Assembly: GCF_010614725.1 (NCBI RefSeq)
Contig: NZ_JAAEHL010000005.1
Coordinates: 347,845-411,844, forward strand
Direction: 5' to 3'
DNA from: Flavobacterium ajazii
GTDB taxonomy: Bacteria > Bacteroidota > Bacteroidia > Flavobacteriales > Flavobacteriaceae
DNA length: 64,000 nucleotides
Shown here: positions 1-9,546 of the stretch, one piece after another
Layout of the letters: each line of letters begins with the position of its first letter
Numbering within the stretch: the first letter of the stretch is position 1
Made by a program: the position numbers and the translations under genes
The notes under the pieces: generated by a model
Database searches by the model: none
Seen by the model: only the letters and a program-made list of their open reading frames with translations
What the model was told of the DNA's origin: nothing

Positions 1-12
1 TCAACATATAAC

Positions 13-54
13 AAAAAAACCGATTAGTTCATTTCTGAACTAATCGGTTTTTTT
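13..54. terminator. Bidirectional intrinsic terminator at window start
   Basis: A perfect stem, AAACCGATTAGTTCA with TGAACTAATCGGTTT and a TTTC loop, is flanked by an A-run on the left and a T-run on the right. It can therefore stop transcription in both directions. It probably ends a gene lying left of the window. Confidence 0.8.
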
Positions 55-341
55 ATTGAACCGACGAATGTACTTTAAATCTTTTGTAAAAATATTTGCC
101 TCTACCATTTTTATGATACCGATACTTTATGTACCATCAAACACTTATAAATTAATCTACTAGAAAAGACTGGAACTGGAATCATACATTTGTTTTAGAA
201 TTGATATTCACAGGACACATCAAAATATGAAATAAAAATACTACAATTTATGTTTTTTGGTTTGAAAAATTATCTATTTTTGATATTCTTATTACTGAAT
301 TACAATTCAGTAATCCATTTAACTTTCAAACTAAAAACTAT
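55..341. other. AT-rich leader without a gene
   Basis: No ORF, RNA gene or strong promoter was recognised here. TATTTTTG at 275-282 fits the Bacteroidota -7 box, but no TTG lies at the correct distance upstream. It is probably the promoter region of the DUF885 lipoprotein that follows. Confidence 0.4.
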
Positions 342-2099
342 ATGAAAAAACTTTTTTTTTCCTGCTTTTTATTTGTTATTCTCTTTAGCTGTAATAAAAA
401 ACAAGAGAATAATGATACTTCAGGATCTGGTGATGAAGCTTTTTTAAAACTATCTGAAAAATATATTAGTGAAAGTCTCGAATTTAACCCTCAATTTGGT
501 GTCTATTTAGGATTTCATGAATATGATGGCAAATTGGGCCATTTTAACAAAACAGATTTGGACAAAAGACTTGCTTCTCTTAAAAAATACGATCAGCAAT
601 TCTCGGCAATTGATTCTGCTTCCTTGAGTAAAAAAATATACTATGATTGGAAAATCATTAAATCAAATGTAAAAAATGAGTTGTTTTCATTTGAAGATTT
701 AAAAATTTACAGCAAAAACCCAATGATTTATGCCGGAACAATTGATGTAAACATTTATATTCAGCGTAATTTCGCCCCTATTGAACAACAGATACAATCA
801 ATTATTGCAATCGAAAAATCGGCACCGCAATTTTTTAAAGATGCTAAGGCAAACTTAGAAGATTCTCTTGCCTTACCTCATGTTCAACTTGCTATCGATA
901 TTGCAAAAGGTTCGGCTTCGTTTTTAGGCAATGATCTTTTAGTAGCTCTAAAAAATGTAAAAAACGATACTTTAATGAAGTCTTTTAACGATGCGAATAA
1001 AAAAGCTATCGCCGCAATTAATGATTTTGCTGTTTTTTTAGAAAAAGAAAAACTACCCAAAGCCAACAATAAATATGCAATTGGCGCCGAGAATTATAAA
1101 AAAATGCTGCTTTATCAGGAAGATATAAAGTTATCTCCAGATGAAATTTTGGCTATCGGTTTAAAGGAATTAAAAAAAGAACAGGCTTCATTTGATGCTG
1201 CAGCAAAAATCATCAACCCAAATAAAAAACCAATTGATGTATACAACGACATGCAAAAGGAGCATCCTACTGCTGAAAATTTGATTCCACATGCCCGAAA
1301 AAATATTGAAGCCATTCGGCAATATTTAATCGATCACAAAATAGTGACAATGCCATCTGAAGTACGTGTTAAAATTAAGGAAACCCCTGCCTATGCAAGA
1401 GCTACAAGTACCGCATCTATGGATTCACCAGGGCCTTTTGAAACGAAAGCGACTCAAGCTTTTTACTACATTACACCTGTTGACCCAAAATGGACATCCA
1501 AGCAAAAAGAAGACTGGCTGGCGCAATTTAATTATTATACAACCGATATTGTTTCTATACATGAGGCTTATCCGGGACATTATACCCAATTTTTGCATTC
1601 GAATGCCTCAAAAACTTCAAAAATTCAAAAGGTTTTTATGAGTTATTGTTTTGTGGAAGGCTGGGCACATTACACTGAAAAAATGATGATTGATGAAGGT
1701 TACGGAAATACAGGAGATCCAATTAAAGCCGCAAAATACCGTTTGGCACAATCCGGTGATGCTCTTTTAAGAATTTGCCGTTTGTGCGTATCCATCAATA
1801 CGCATTGTCTTGGAATGAATGTCGATGATGCCACACAATTTTTCATGGATAACTGGTATCAGGGCGACAAACCTTCACGCCAGGAAGCTATGCGTGGAAC
1901 TTATGATCCGGGTTATTTATTTTATACATTAGGAAAACTACAGATTTTAAAACTCCGTGAGGACTATAAAAAACAAGAAGGAAGCAATTATAGCCTGCAA
2001 AAATTTAATGACGCAATGCTAGATAACGGAATGCCTCCAATTCAAATCATGAGAGAAATATTACTGAAAGATGAAAAAATCTGGAACAACATTTTATAA
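342..2099 (+). CDS. DUF885 family lipoprotein, probable metallopeptidase
   Basis: The 585-residue protein starts with a lipoprotein signal (residues 1-17, lipobox ending LFSC), so it is probably anchored in the cell envelope. The rest matches the DUF885 family of M32/M3-like zinc-peptidase fold. HEAYPGH at about residue 406 and EGWAHYTE at about residue 438 are the expected metal-binding helices; the HExxxGH form is typical of this family. The length is normal for DUF885. The substrate is unknown. The gene stands alone and converges on the M1 peptidase gene, from which a bidirectional terminator separates it. Confidence 0.85.
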   Translation: MKKLFFSCFLFVILFSCNKKQENNDTSGSGDEAFLKLSEKYISESLEFNPQFGVYLGFHEYDGKLGHFNKTDLDKRLASLKKYDQQFSAIDSASLSKKIYYDWKIIKSNVKNELFSFEDLKIYSKNPMIYAGTIDVNIYIQRNFAPIEQQIQSIIAIEKSAPQFFKDAKANLEDSLALPHVQLAIDIAKGSASFLGNDLLVALKNVKNDTLMKSFNDANKKAIAAINDFAVFLEKEKLPKANNKYAIGAENYKKMLLYQEDIKLSPDEILAIGLKELKKEQASFDAAAKIINPNKKPIDVYNDMQKEHPTAENLIPHARKNIEAIRQYLIDHKIVTMPSEVRVKIKETPAYARATSTASMDSPGPFETKATQAFYYITPVDPKWTSKQKEDWLAQFNYYTTDIVSIHEAYPGHYTQFLHSNASKTSKIQKVFMSYCFVEGWAHYTEKMMIDEGYGNTGDPIKAAKYRLAQSGDALLRICRLCVSINTHCLGMNVDDATQFFMDNWYQGDKPSRQEAMRGTYDPGYLFYTLGKLQILKLREDYKKQEGSNYSLQKFNDAMLDNGMPPIQIMREILLKDEKIWNNIL

Positions 2100-2130
2100 A
2101 CTGGTTTTCAAATTGAGTTTATGATAAATA

Positions 2131-2176
2131 AAAAAAATCCCGTTTAATTTTTAGAGAATTTAAACGGGATTTTTTA
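2131..2176. terminator. Bidirectional terminator between convergent genes
   Basis: The stem AAATCCCGTTTAA pairs with TTAAACGGGATTT, with an A-run before it and a T-run after it. It serves the DUF885 gene on the plus strand and the M1 peptidase gene on the minus strand. The ATCCCG/CGGGAT core recurs in other terminators of this window. Confidence 0.85.
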
Positions 2177-2192
2177 TGCTTTAAGATGAAAA

Positions 2193-4073
2193 TTATTTCA
2201 CTTCAAAAACGTTATTTGCAGGTTTTACATCAGCCATTAATCCGCTTGGATCAATGGTTATTTTTTTGATCGCTGTTTTGTTTTTGTCAATTGTAAAACT
2301 ATAGTTTTGTTGCGCCCATGCCCAGTCATTCAAAACAGTTCTTTTCAGGTTTGAATCTGGGTTTGGTTTAATGAAATTCATCATTCTTAACGGAATGTAG
2401 AAACTTTCAGAAGTTCCATCTGTATATTCAACTTTTAAATCAATTGGCATTGGCATTCTTCCAATTCTTTCTAAAGTAACGGTTGTTTTTCCAGAATCAT
2501 CAGCGACATCTTTGATGCCGTAATCAATTGTATTGGTTGTTTGCGCCCAGTCTGTCAAATACCAGTCCAACTCAGCTCCTGAAACTCTTTCAGCAGATCT
2601 TTTGATATCATTTGGTGTTGGGTGCTTGAATTTAAAATCGTTGAAATACCTTTTCAAAGTGATATCTACATTTTCTTTCCCAATTACATATTCTAATTGT
2701 GATAAAAAGATACTACCTTTTATATAAGATGAAATACTGTACGGACGGTTTTCATCATAGCGATCTCCGTGAGTGGTCTGTGACTGTTCTTTACCGGAAT
2801 TTACTAATTGATAATATGCCGCATAATTTCCTTTAAACGGATTTGCCACTTTTTTATCTCCAGCCAATTCATTCAAAGCACTGTCTTCAATGTAAGTTGT
2901 AAAACCTTCATCCATCCAAGGGTGTTTTGACTCATTTGAAGCCAGAATATGCTGAAACCACGAGTGACCCAATTCATGCGTAGCTGTTCCAAGAATTCCT
3001 TCAAGGGTTCCGTTTCCTAACATTAAAGTACACATTGCATACTCCATTCCGCCGTCTCCTCCCTGAATAAATGAATATTGTTTGTACGGATATTGCCCTA
3101 CTCTATGGTTGTAATAATCCATCACTTTTACCATTAAAGGCTCTAACTGTTTCCAGTTTTCGGTTGTTTTTGGATTGTTTTTGTAGAAGAAATGTAAATC
3201 AACATCGTTTGGTCCTTTAACAATATCGTGGGTGTATTCCTTGTCCGCTGCCCATGTAAAATCATGTACATTTGGCGCAATAAAATGCCATGTAAGTGTT
3301 TTCGTTTTTTTAGGATAGACAACTGTCACACCTGCATCTTCATAACCGTGACCAATTGAATTTTTATCCTGAAGATATCCCGACCCTCCAATAGTGTAAT
3401 CTTTATCGATTGTAATTTTTACATCAAAATTACCCCAAACACCATGAAATTCTCTTGCGATGTAAGGATCTGCATGCCAGCCTTCAAAATCAAATTCGGC
3501 CAATTTTGGATACCATTGTGACATTGAGAGTTCTACTCCTTCAGAATTATTCCTTCCTGAACGACGAACCTGAACCGGAACCTGTCCGTCAAAATCTAAT
3601 GTGAAAACCGATTTAGAATTCGGTAAAATTGGTTTAGCCAAAGTGACTTCTAAAATAGTCCCTGAAACCCTTGTCTGAGCTACAGTACCATCTTGTTTGA
3701 AGTTTGTAATTTTTAAGAATCCTATTTCGTTTGGTTTCAAAGATTCGATACGGCTTTGTTTTACCTCTTTACCATCAGCTCCTTTAACCTTGGTTACCAT
3801 TCTTCCGTCAGGATCTTTTATAAAATGAAGGCGGGCATCCATTTCACTTCCCGGCTGAAAAGCATTTGGAAACAAGTGATAAAATACTTTTCGTAGAGTA
3901 TCAGGAGAATTATTCGTATAAACCAACTCTTGTTTTCCTTTGTACTGATAGTTTTTTACATCCATCGAAACCTCCATTTTATAATCGGCGTGTTGTTGCC
4001 AATATGGAGCGTTTTGCGCAAAAGTTGTGTTTAAACCAAAGCTCAAAAAAGAAAGTAAAATAATTTTTCGCAT
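2193..4073 (-). CDS. M1 family metallopeptidase, secreted
   Basis: A gluzincin aminopeptidase-like protein of 626 residues. The start was placed at the ATG followed by MRKIILLSF, which gives a clean Sec signal peptide ending TTFAQ; the open frame extends 14 codons further upstream without signal-like sequence. HELGHSWF at about residue 366 and WMDEGF with its Glu at about residue 390 form the HExxH-(18)-E zinc site. The N-terminal beta domain (residues 25-230) is of the M1 type. The family removes N-terminal residues from peptides; this one would act in the periplasm or on the surface. The gene lies 66 bp downstream of the subtilase gene on the same strand. Confidence 0.88.
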   Translation of the reverse strand: MRKIILLSFLSFGLNTTFAQNAPYWQQHADYKMEVSMDVKNYQYKGKQELVYTNNSPDTLRKVFYHLFPNAFQPGSEMDARLHFIKDPDGRMVTKVKGADGKEVKQSRIESLKPNEIGFLKITNFKQDGTVAQTRVSGTILEVTLAKPILPNSKSVFTLDFDGQVPVQVRRSGRNNSEGVELSMSQWYPKLAEFDFEGWHADPYIAREFHGVWGNFDVKITIDKDYTIGGSGYLQDKNSIGHGYEDAGVTVVYPKKTKTLTWHFIAPNVHDFTWAADKEYTHDIVKGPNDVDLHFFYKNNPKTTENWKQLEPLMVKVMDYYNHRVGQYPYKQYSFIQGGDGGMEYAMCTLMLGNGTLEGILGTATHELGHSWFQHILASNESKHPWMDEGFTTYIEDSALNELAGDKKVANPFKGNYAAYYQLVNSGKEQSQTTHGDRYDENRPYSISSYIKGSIFLSQLEYVIGKENVDITLKRYFNDFKFKHPTPNDIKRSAERVSGAELDWYLTDWAQTTNTIDYGIKDVADDSGKTTVTLERIGRMPMPIDLKVEYTDGTSESFYIPLRMMNFIKPNPDSNLKRTVLNDWAWAQQNYSFTIDKNKTAIKKITIDPSGLMADVKPANNVFEVK

Positions 4074-4090
4074 ATTTATATGTAATAGAA

Positions 4091-4117
4091 AATGGAAGAG
4101 CGTTGGCCCTTCCATTA
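4091..4117 (-). terminator. Weak hairpin between S8 and M1 peptidase genes
   Basis: On the minus strand AATGGAAG pairs with CTTCCATT, followed by TTTTCTATT. The short T-tract suggests only partial termination, so the S8 and M1 genes may be cotranscribed. Confidence 0.4.
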
Positions 4118-4138
4118 AATTAATAGTCTATATTATGT

Positions 4139-5755
4139 TTATTTTTTAGACATTTTTTCTGCCAATAGCAAAGCATTATAAGCGTTTACCATTTTAGCCG
4201 TTTTAGATGATTCTGATGCCGGTTTAACCTCATTATTCTCTCCTAAAGCCACATTTGCCGGAAGTGAAACACCTGAATCCATCAAAATCTGTTTTACTTG
4301 TGAAGCCTTTAATTTTGGGTAATAAGAACGAATCAAAGTTGCAACTCCTGCAGCATTTGGAGACGCCATTGAAGTTCCTTGTAAATACTTGTATTTATTA
4401 TTAGGTATTGTTGCGTAAATTTCTTCACCGGGAGCAAAAACATCTACATTTATTTTTCCGAAGTTAGAGAAATCAGCGATTACAGCCTCTCCATATACCT
4501 TATTAATTGCTCCGATTGTGATAACGTTATCCGCAAATTCTTTTACGTTGTCCTGAGAATCGTTTGGATAATTAATGTTTTGTTTCTCATCGATATTGTA
4601 ACCGTCATTTCCAGCTGCGTGAACAATCAACACGTCTTTTTTTGCTGCATATTTAATGGCATCGTAAACCCATTGTTTGTGCGGTGAAAAGCTTTTTCCG
4701 AAACTTCCGTTGATTACTTTAGCTCCGTTATCAACAGCATAGCGAATTGCCAAAGCAATGTCTTTATCATATTCATCTCCGTCCGGAACGGCTCTTACTG
4801 TCAAAATCTCTACATTATTTGCCACTCCGTCTCCGCCTAAATTATTACCGCGAACCTGTGCAATGATTCCCGCAACGTGAGTCCCGTGTAATGCTTTTTC
4901 TTTGTCCGGCCCAAATACAATATTGTTTCCGTATTTAGTGCTTTTGATATCCTCTGCATTATCGCCTAAAACTTTTCTTCCGTCAAAATCTTTGTTTAAA
5001 TTGAAATTCAATTCATTATAAACATGTTCTCTGTAGTCTTCTAACTCAGTTTCCGGATTAAATGTTGGTCCTGCATTTGTAAAAATCTGAGTCATTACCA
5101 TTTTACTTCTGGCTACTTTTGGGTCCGTAGAAGTAATGGTATTCAAATCTTCGCTTTTATATTCCTTTTTATTTAAAGCCGTTTGAATGGTTTTGTGCAC
5201 ATCCAGTAAAAAATCAACTTGTTCTTTGTCTTTTAGAGCTTTGTTGTATTTTTCAGTATATTGTGCTAAAGCTTGTTTGTATTGCTCGGAACCGTCATCG
5301 CCTTTTTTAACAATACGGGTCATCTCAAGGTTTTCATCGACAACATCTCCAAGGAAATTCCATCCGTGAATATCATCAATGTAACCATTTTTATCATCAT
5401 CAATTCCGTTACCCGGGATTTCCTTTGGATTAGTCCAAATCACTCCTTGTAAATCTTCGTGTTCGATATCAACACCAGAATCTACAACCCCGACAATTAC
5501 TTTTTTACCTGTTTTTCCTTGAAGTAATTCAGCATAAGCTTTGTCTACACTCATTCCCGGAATAGAATCCTTAATCAGGTCCAGATGCGACCATCTTTTC
5601 AGTTCATTTTCAGTAACCGGCGCTTTTTTAATAATAGCCAAAGGAGCCGTAATAGCCGTTTTAGGTGTAGAAACCTGCGCTTGTGTAGTAGCGCTAAAAC
5701 CTGCCAGAACAAGCAATGCAAAAGCAGATAAACAATTCGATTTTGTATGATTCAT
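4139..5755 (-). CDS. S8 family serine peptidase (subtilase), secreted
   Basis: A subtilisin-fold protease of 538 residues with an N-terminal signal peptide ending TTQAQ. The triad is complete: Asp in VVDSGVD (about residue 92), His in HGTHVAG (about 290) and Ser in GTSMASP (about 461). The Asp-His spacing of nearly 200 residues is unusually long. The extra stretch (residues 130-265, rich in Lys, Glu and Asp) is probably an inserted subdomain. No type IX sorting domain is seen, so the enzyme is probably periplasmic. It lies upstream of the M1 peptidase gene and may share its transcript. Confidence 0.9.
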   Translation of the reverse strand: MNHTKSNCLSAFALLVLAGFSATTQAQVSTPKTAITAPLAIIKKAPVTENELKRWSHLDLIKDSIPGMSVDKAYAELLQGKTGKKVIVGVVDSGVDIEHEDLQGVIWTNPKEIPGNGIDDDKNGYIDDIHGWNFLGDVVDENLEMTRIVKKGDDGSEQYKQALAQYTEKYNKALKDKEQVDFLLDVHKTIQTALNKKEYKSEDLNTITSTDPKVARSKMVMTQIFTNAGPTFNPETELEDYREHVYNELNFNLNKDFDGRKVLGDNAEDIKSTKYGNNIVFGPDKEKALHGTHVAGIIAQVRGNNLGGDGVANNVEILTVRAVPDGDEYDKDIALAIRYAVDNGAKVINGSFGKSFSPHKQWVYDAIKYAAKKDVLIVHAAGNDGYNIDEKQNINYPNDSQDNVKEFADNVITIGAINKVYGEAVIADFSNFGKINVDVFAPGEEIYATIPNNKYKYLQGTSMASPNAAGVATLIRSYYPKLKASQVKQILMDSGVSLPANVALGENNEVKPASESSKTAKMVNAYNALLLAEKMSKK

Positions 5756-5979
5756 GTATATAATTCTAATGAAAGTTAAAGATGGGACTAAATTATGATA
5801 TTTTGTTACAAAAAACTAACCGTTAACACTGTGTTATGAAATTTTATCTTTTAAAGTTTTCTCAACAACAACAAAATTAAATTCATACATACTAGTTTCT
5901 ACTTGTGACCTAACATTTGATAAACAGGAAAATCGCTAATATTTTGTATCATTGCACTCTCAAATACTAAATTGAATTT

Positions 5980-8163
5980 ATGAAAACAAAACTACTCTTG
6001 ATGCTGTTACTGGCAAATTTTTGTATTTATGCACAATCTTCAAATATCCCTGATTATGTTCCTCTGAATGGACTTCTTGCATATTATCCTTTCAATGGAA
6101 ATGCCAATGATATCAGCGGAAATGATTCTCATGGAATTGCTACAAATGTTGAACCAACCCAAGATAGATTTGGACAACGCAGGAGTGCCTACTTTTTCAA
6201 TGGAATAAGCAGCAATATAGAGGCTGATGTGAAAAACTATCCTCTAAAAGGCGGTTCAAGAACTATTACTGGATGGTTTCAGGCTGATATCCCATCTGTA
6301 TCAGAAGAACTAGATTTTTGTCTTTTGAACTATGGAAATGTATCTGACCCGAATTATTGGTTTAAAATCAGTTTTTATCGCAAAGGATATTTAGACATAC
6401 AATTTGACTCAAAAACTTTTTCATCACAGGACGATTATTTTAACAATGAATGGACATTTTTTGCAATGGTCTTTGATGACCCAACGAACACCTTTTCATT
6501 GTATATAAATAATCAATTAAAGTTAAGTGGATCTGCTGATTTGTACACTAATGGGTTTGGAAATCTTTTTAGAATAGGAAAGAATAAATCAAATAATTTC
6601 TTTGAAGGCTCTATAGACGATATCGGAATCTGGAACCGTACTTTAACACCACAGGAAATTTCTACATTATACAATGCTCCAAAACCAATCTTGTATACAC
6701 TAATCCCTGATATTAATTTTGAAAACAAATTAATTGAGCTTGGACTTGATGAGGGCACTCCAGACGGAAAAGTTCTAAAGGAAAATATCGTATCTGAAAT
6801 ATCTTTGCGACTTTCATCAAGTAATATTTCTGATTTAACAGGAATTGAAGATTTTGAAGATTTGAAGTATTTAGATTGCACAAATAATAACCTAACTACT
6901 ATTAATCTAACTAAAAATGATTCTTTGAGAGAGTTAAATTGTGCTAATAACAAAATTTCATTATTAAATTTAGAAAAGAACCTAAAATTAGGCAATCTCC
7001 TTATATCAGATAACAAGTTATCAAGTCTCAATTTAACCAAAAATGATTCTATACATGCAATACATGCAGAGAGAAATATTTTAACTACTTTAAATGTCTC
7101 TAAAAATAAAAAATTAATTTACCTTAACGTTTCATACAACAAACTTTCTACATTAGATATTTCTGAAAACACATTGCTTGAAATTCTTAATGTAAGCTCA
7201 AATAACCTGACAAGTTTAAATCTTAAAAATGGTAATAATTTACTTTTAGGAAATTCAGTAAATTTTACAGAAAACCCAAATCTGGGTTGTATTCAGGTTG
7301 ACGATACGGAATACTCTAATACTAATTGGCTCGCCTTTAAAGATGCAACTGCAACTTTTAATATCAACTGCTCCGTAGAATATATCGCATTAAAAGACAG
7401 CAACTTTGAACAAAAATTAATTGATTTAGGAATTGATACCGACGGTTTAAACGGAAAAATTTCCACTTCAGACATAAGTTCTATTACATCTTTAGATCTA
7501 TCAAACAGCAACATAACGGATTTATCGGGAATTGAAAATTTCACTTCATTAGCCAATTTAGATTGCAGTAACAATCAATTAACAAATTTGGATCTTACTA
7601 AGAACATTCTTCTGGAAACACTGAATGCTTCTTCCAATCAGCTTACATCATTGGATTTGTCTAAAAACAATAAACTTACTGTTGTATATGTTGTATCAAA
7701 TCCACTTGTATTTTTGAATCTGCAAAATGGGAATAATAAAAACATGATTATTCTCAATGTAACTGGGAAAAAATCTGTAAGTACCATTGCAACCTCTTTC
7801 CTTGGCCTTAATCAGCTTTCTTGTGTAAAAGTAGATGATGTATCTTTTTCAAATACTAACTGGTCAAAAATTAAGGAAACTTCAACTATTTATTCTTCAA
7901 CTTGTTCTTTGGGTATTGAAGATTCTGTTTTCGATAATATTGCTTTATATCCAAACCCAACTAAAGACGAAGTTACCATTAACAATATTACATTAGAAAA
8001 AATAACTATCTATAATGTATTAGGACAATTGGTAAAATCTTTCACTTTAAACCCTGGCACTACAAATAACACAATCAGTTTATCAGGATTACCAAAAGGA
8101 GTTTATTTTTTATACTTAATAAATAAGGATGCTTCTACTGTTAAAAAAGTAATAGTGGAATAG
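5980..8163 (+). CDS. LamG/LRR surface protein with T9SS type A sorting domain
   Basis: The 727-residue protein has a signal peptide (1-18), a concanavalin-type LamG domain (about 30-230, with YPFNGNANDISGN and the IDDIGIWNRTLTPQEI ending), and two leucine-rich blocks (about 245-460 and 465-630), each opening with a conserved D..FE.KLI.LG.D segment. The C-terminal 75 residues (ALYPNPTKDEVTI to KKVIVE) are a type A sorting domain of the type IX system. It is therefore probably exported and anchored at the cell surface. LamG domains often bind carbohydrate or protein, but the ligand here is unknown. It is related to the LRR protein at 9547. Confidence 0.85.
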   Translation: MKTKLLLMLLLANFCIYAQSSNIPDYVPLNGLLAYYPFNGNANDISGNDSHGIATNVEPTQDRFGQRRSAYFFNGISSNIEADVKNYPLKGGSRTITGWFQADIPSVSEELDFCLLNYGNVSDPNYWFKISFYRKGYLDIQFDSKTFSSQDDYFNNEWTFFAMVFDDPTNTFSLYINNQLKLSGSADLYTNGFGNLFRIGKNKSNNFFEGSIDDIGIWNRTLTPQEISTLYNAPKPILYTLIPDINFENKLIELGLDEGTPDGKVLKENIVSEISLRLSSSNISDLTGIEDFEDLKYLDCTNNNLTTINLTKNDSLRELNCANNKISLLNLEKNLKLGNLLISDNKLSSLNLTKNDSIHAIHAERNILTTLNVSKNKKLIYLNVSYNKLSTLDISENTLLEILNVSSNNLTSLNLKNGNNLLLGNSVNFTENPNLGCIQVDDTEYSNTNWLAFKDATATFNINCSVEYIALKDSNFEQKLIDLGIDTDGLNGKISTSDISSITSLDLSNSNITDLSGIENFTSLANLDCSNNQLTNLDLTKNILLETLNASSNQLTSLDLSKNNKLTVVYVVSNPLVFLNLQNGNNKNMIILNVTGKKSVSTIATSFLGLNQLSCVKVDDVSFSNTNWSKIKETSTIYSSTCSLGIEDSVFDNIALYPNPTKDEVTINNITLEKITIYNVLGQLVKSFTLNPGTTNNTISLSGLPKGVYFLYLINKDASTVKKVIVE

Positions 8164-8182
8164 TTTTACAATTCATAAAACC

Positions 8183-8222
8183 AAAAAATCCCGTTTTCAA
8201 ATAATGAAAACGGGATTTTTTT
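8183..8222 (+). terminator. Terminator of the LamG/LRR gene
   Basis: AAATCCCGTTTTCA and TGAAAACGGGATTT form a stem with a short AATAA loop, followed by a long T-run. Confidence 0.85.
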
Positions 8223-8299
8223 TATGAATCTGTTTTTCCTGTAAAAATTATCGCTAACTTTATTCTTACAAGCTGAAAACCAAAGAAATAAAACTATAT

Positions 8300-9376
8300 A
8301 TGAATAAAATTAGCCTTTTATTTTTTATTTTATTTTTTCTTAAAATCAGTGCGCAAACACCTGACTCCTTGGCACTCAAAAACAACCAAATACCCAAAGC
8401 GGTTTATGAACATACAACTGATACATTAGTCCTCAAAAACGATGATGTTATAATTGGAGAAATAAAAATAATGAACAAAGGCGTTCTTCAGATAGAAACA
8501 GATTACAGCAAGGACGATTTTAAACTGGAATGGAAAGAACTAAAGTATATTTCTTCTAAAAAAGTCCATATTATAAGTCTGAACTCAGGGGTTTTATTAA
8601 ACGGAATCCTTTCAAAAAGTAAAACTCCCAATAAATGTCAGATTACCAATGTTGACAGTAAAACCAAATTTGAAGTAAAACTCAGTGAAATTGTTTATAT
8701 CAAACCGGTTAATGACAGTTTTTGGGACAGACTTGACGCCAGTTTTGATGCTGGAATAAAACTGACCAAAGCACAAAACCTACAGCAATTAACTGTAAAT
8801 GTAAATTTAGGCTACACGGCAAAAAGATGGTATGGGACGGCAACATACAAACAAATTCAATCTGTGCAGGATGACAGCGACCCTATCCGAAGAATTGATA
8901 CTGACTTAAGCTACATACACCTGCTGCCCAGGGATTATTTTATTCCTTTATCAATCACTACTTTATCCAATACAGAACAGGATATTGATTTGCGTATTAT
9001 TTCAAAAGCAGGTTACGGAAAATATCTTATGCACAGCAACAAAAAATATTGGGGTGTTGCAGCAGGATTGTCATTTAATCATGAACGTTATATTGATACC
9101 AACGAACCTAATAAAAGTTTAGAGCTATTTTTGGGAACCGATTTGAATTTATACGATATTGGTGATTTTAGCATTCAGTCGAAAGTAACCGTTTTTCCAA
9201 GTCTAACCGAAAACAAAAGGGTCAGAACGGATTTTAACTTAGATACAAAATATGACCTTCCTTTAGATTTTTTCATCAAGCTTTCGTTTGTTTACAATTA
9301 TGATAACAAACCGAAAGAAGGTGCCGCAAAAGATGATTATGTTTTTCAGACCACTTTTGGCTGGAAACTGGATTAA
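8300..9376 (+). CDS. DUF481 family outer-membrane-like protein
   Basis: A 358-residue protein with a signal peptide (1-18, ending KISAQ). Residues 40-130 form a small beta-rich region (DVIIGEIKIMNKG and similar). From about residue 145 there is a DUF481-type barrel with alternating hydrophobic strands (YTAKRWYGTATY, KYWGVAAGLSFNHERY), ending in an aromatic/charged last strand (TTFGWKLD), as expected for BamA-dependent insertion. The function of DUF481 proteins is not established. It sits between two LRR genes but has its own spacers. Confidence 0.75.
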   Translation: MNKISLLFFILFFLKISAQTPDSLALKNNQIPKAVYEHTTDTLVLKNDDVIIGEIKIMNKGVLQIETDYSKDDFKLEWKELKYISSKKVHIISLNSGVLLNGILSKSKTPNKCQITNVDSKTKFEVKLSEIVYIKPVNDSFWDRLDASFDAGIKLTKAQNLQQLTVNVNLGYTAKRWYGTATYKQIQSVQDDSDPIRRIDTDLSYIHLLPRDYFIPLSITTLSNTEQDIDLRIISKAGYGKYLMHSNKKYWGVAAGLSFNHERYIDTNEPNKSLELFLGTDLNLYDIGDFSIQSKVTVFPSLTENKRVRTDFNLDTKYDLPLDFFIKLSFVYNYDNKPKEGAAKDDYVFQTTFGWKLD

Positions 9377-9512
9377 AAAATTCTTTTTTACCAAACCCAT
9401 TCCCTCAAATTTCTGACTTCCCCAAGAATTTTTACCAACATAAATTAACAAAAAGAGCTTATTATTATTTTTTATTTTTTGTGAAATTATTAGGAAAATA
9501 TTCATTATTTGA

Positions 9513-9520
9513 TACATTTG
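9513..9520 (+). promoter_or_regulatory. -7 box TACATTTG upstream of LRR gene
   Basis: The octamer matches the Bacteroidota TAnnTTTG -7 element and lies 27 nt before the start codon of the gene at 9547. No TTG is seen at the ideal distance upstream, so support comes from one box only. Confidence 0.4.
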
Positions 9521-9546
9521 CATCACCTAAAAAAATCTTTTAACCT

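Noticed and set aside
6513..7040. Long antisense ORF (175 codons) inside the LamG/LRR gene
   Set aside because: It mirrors the repetitive LRR coding strand; the sense frame has signal peptide, domains and sorting signal, the antisense one has nothing.
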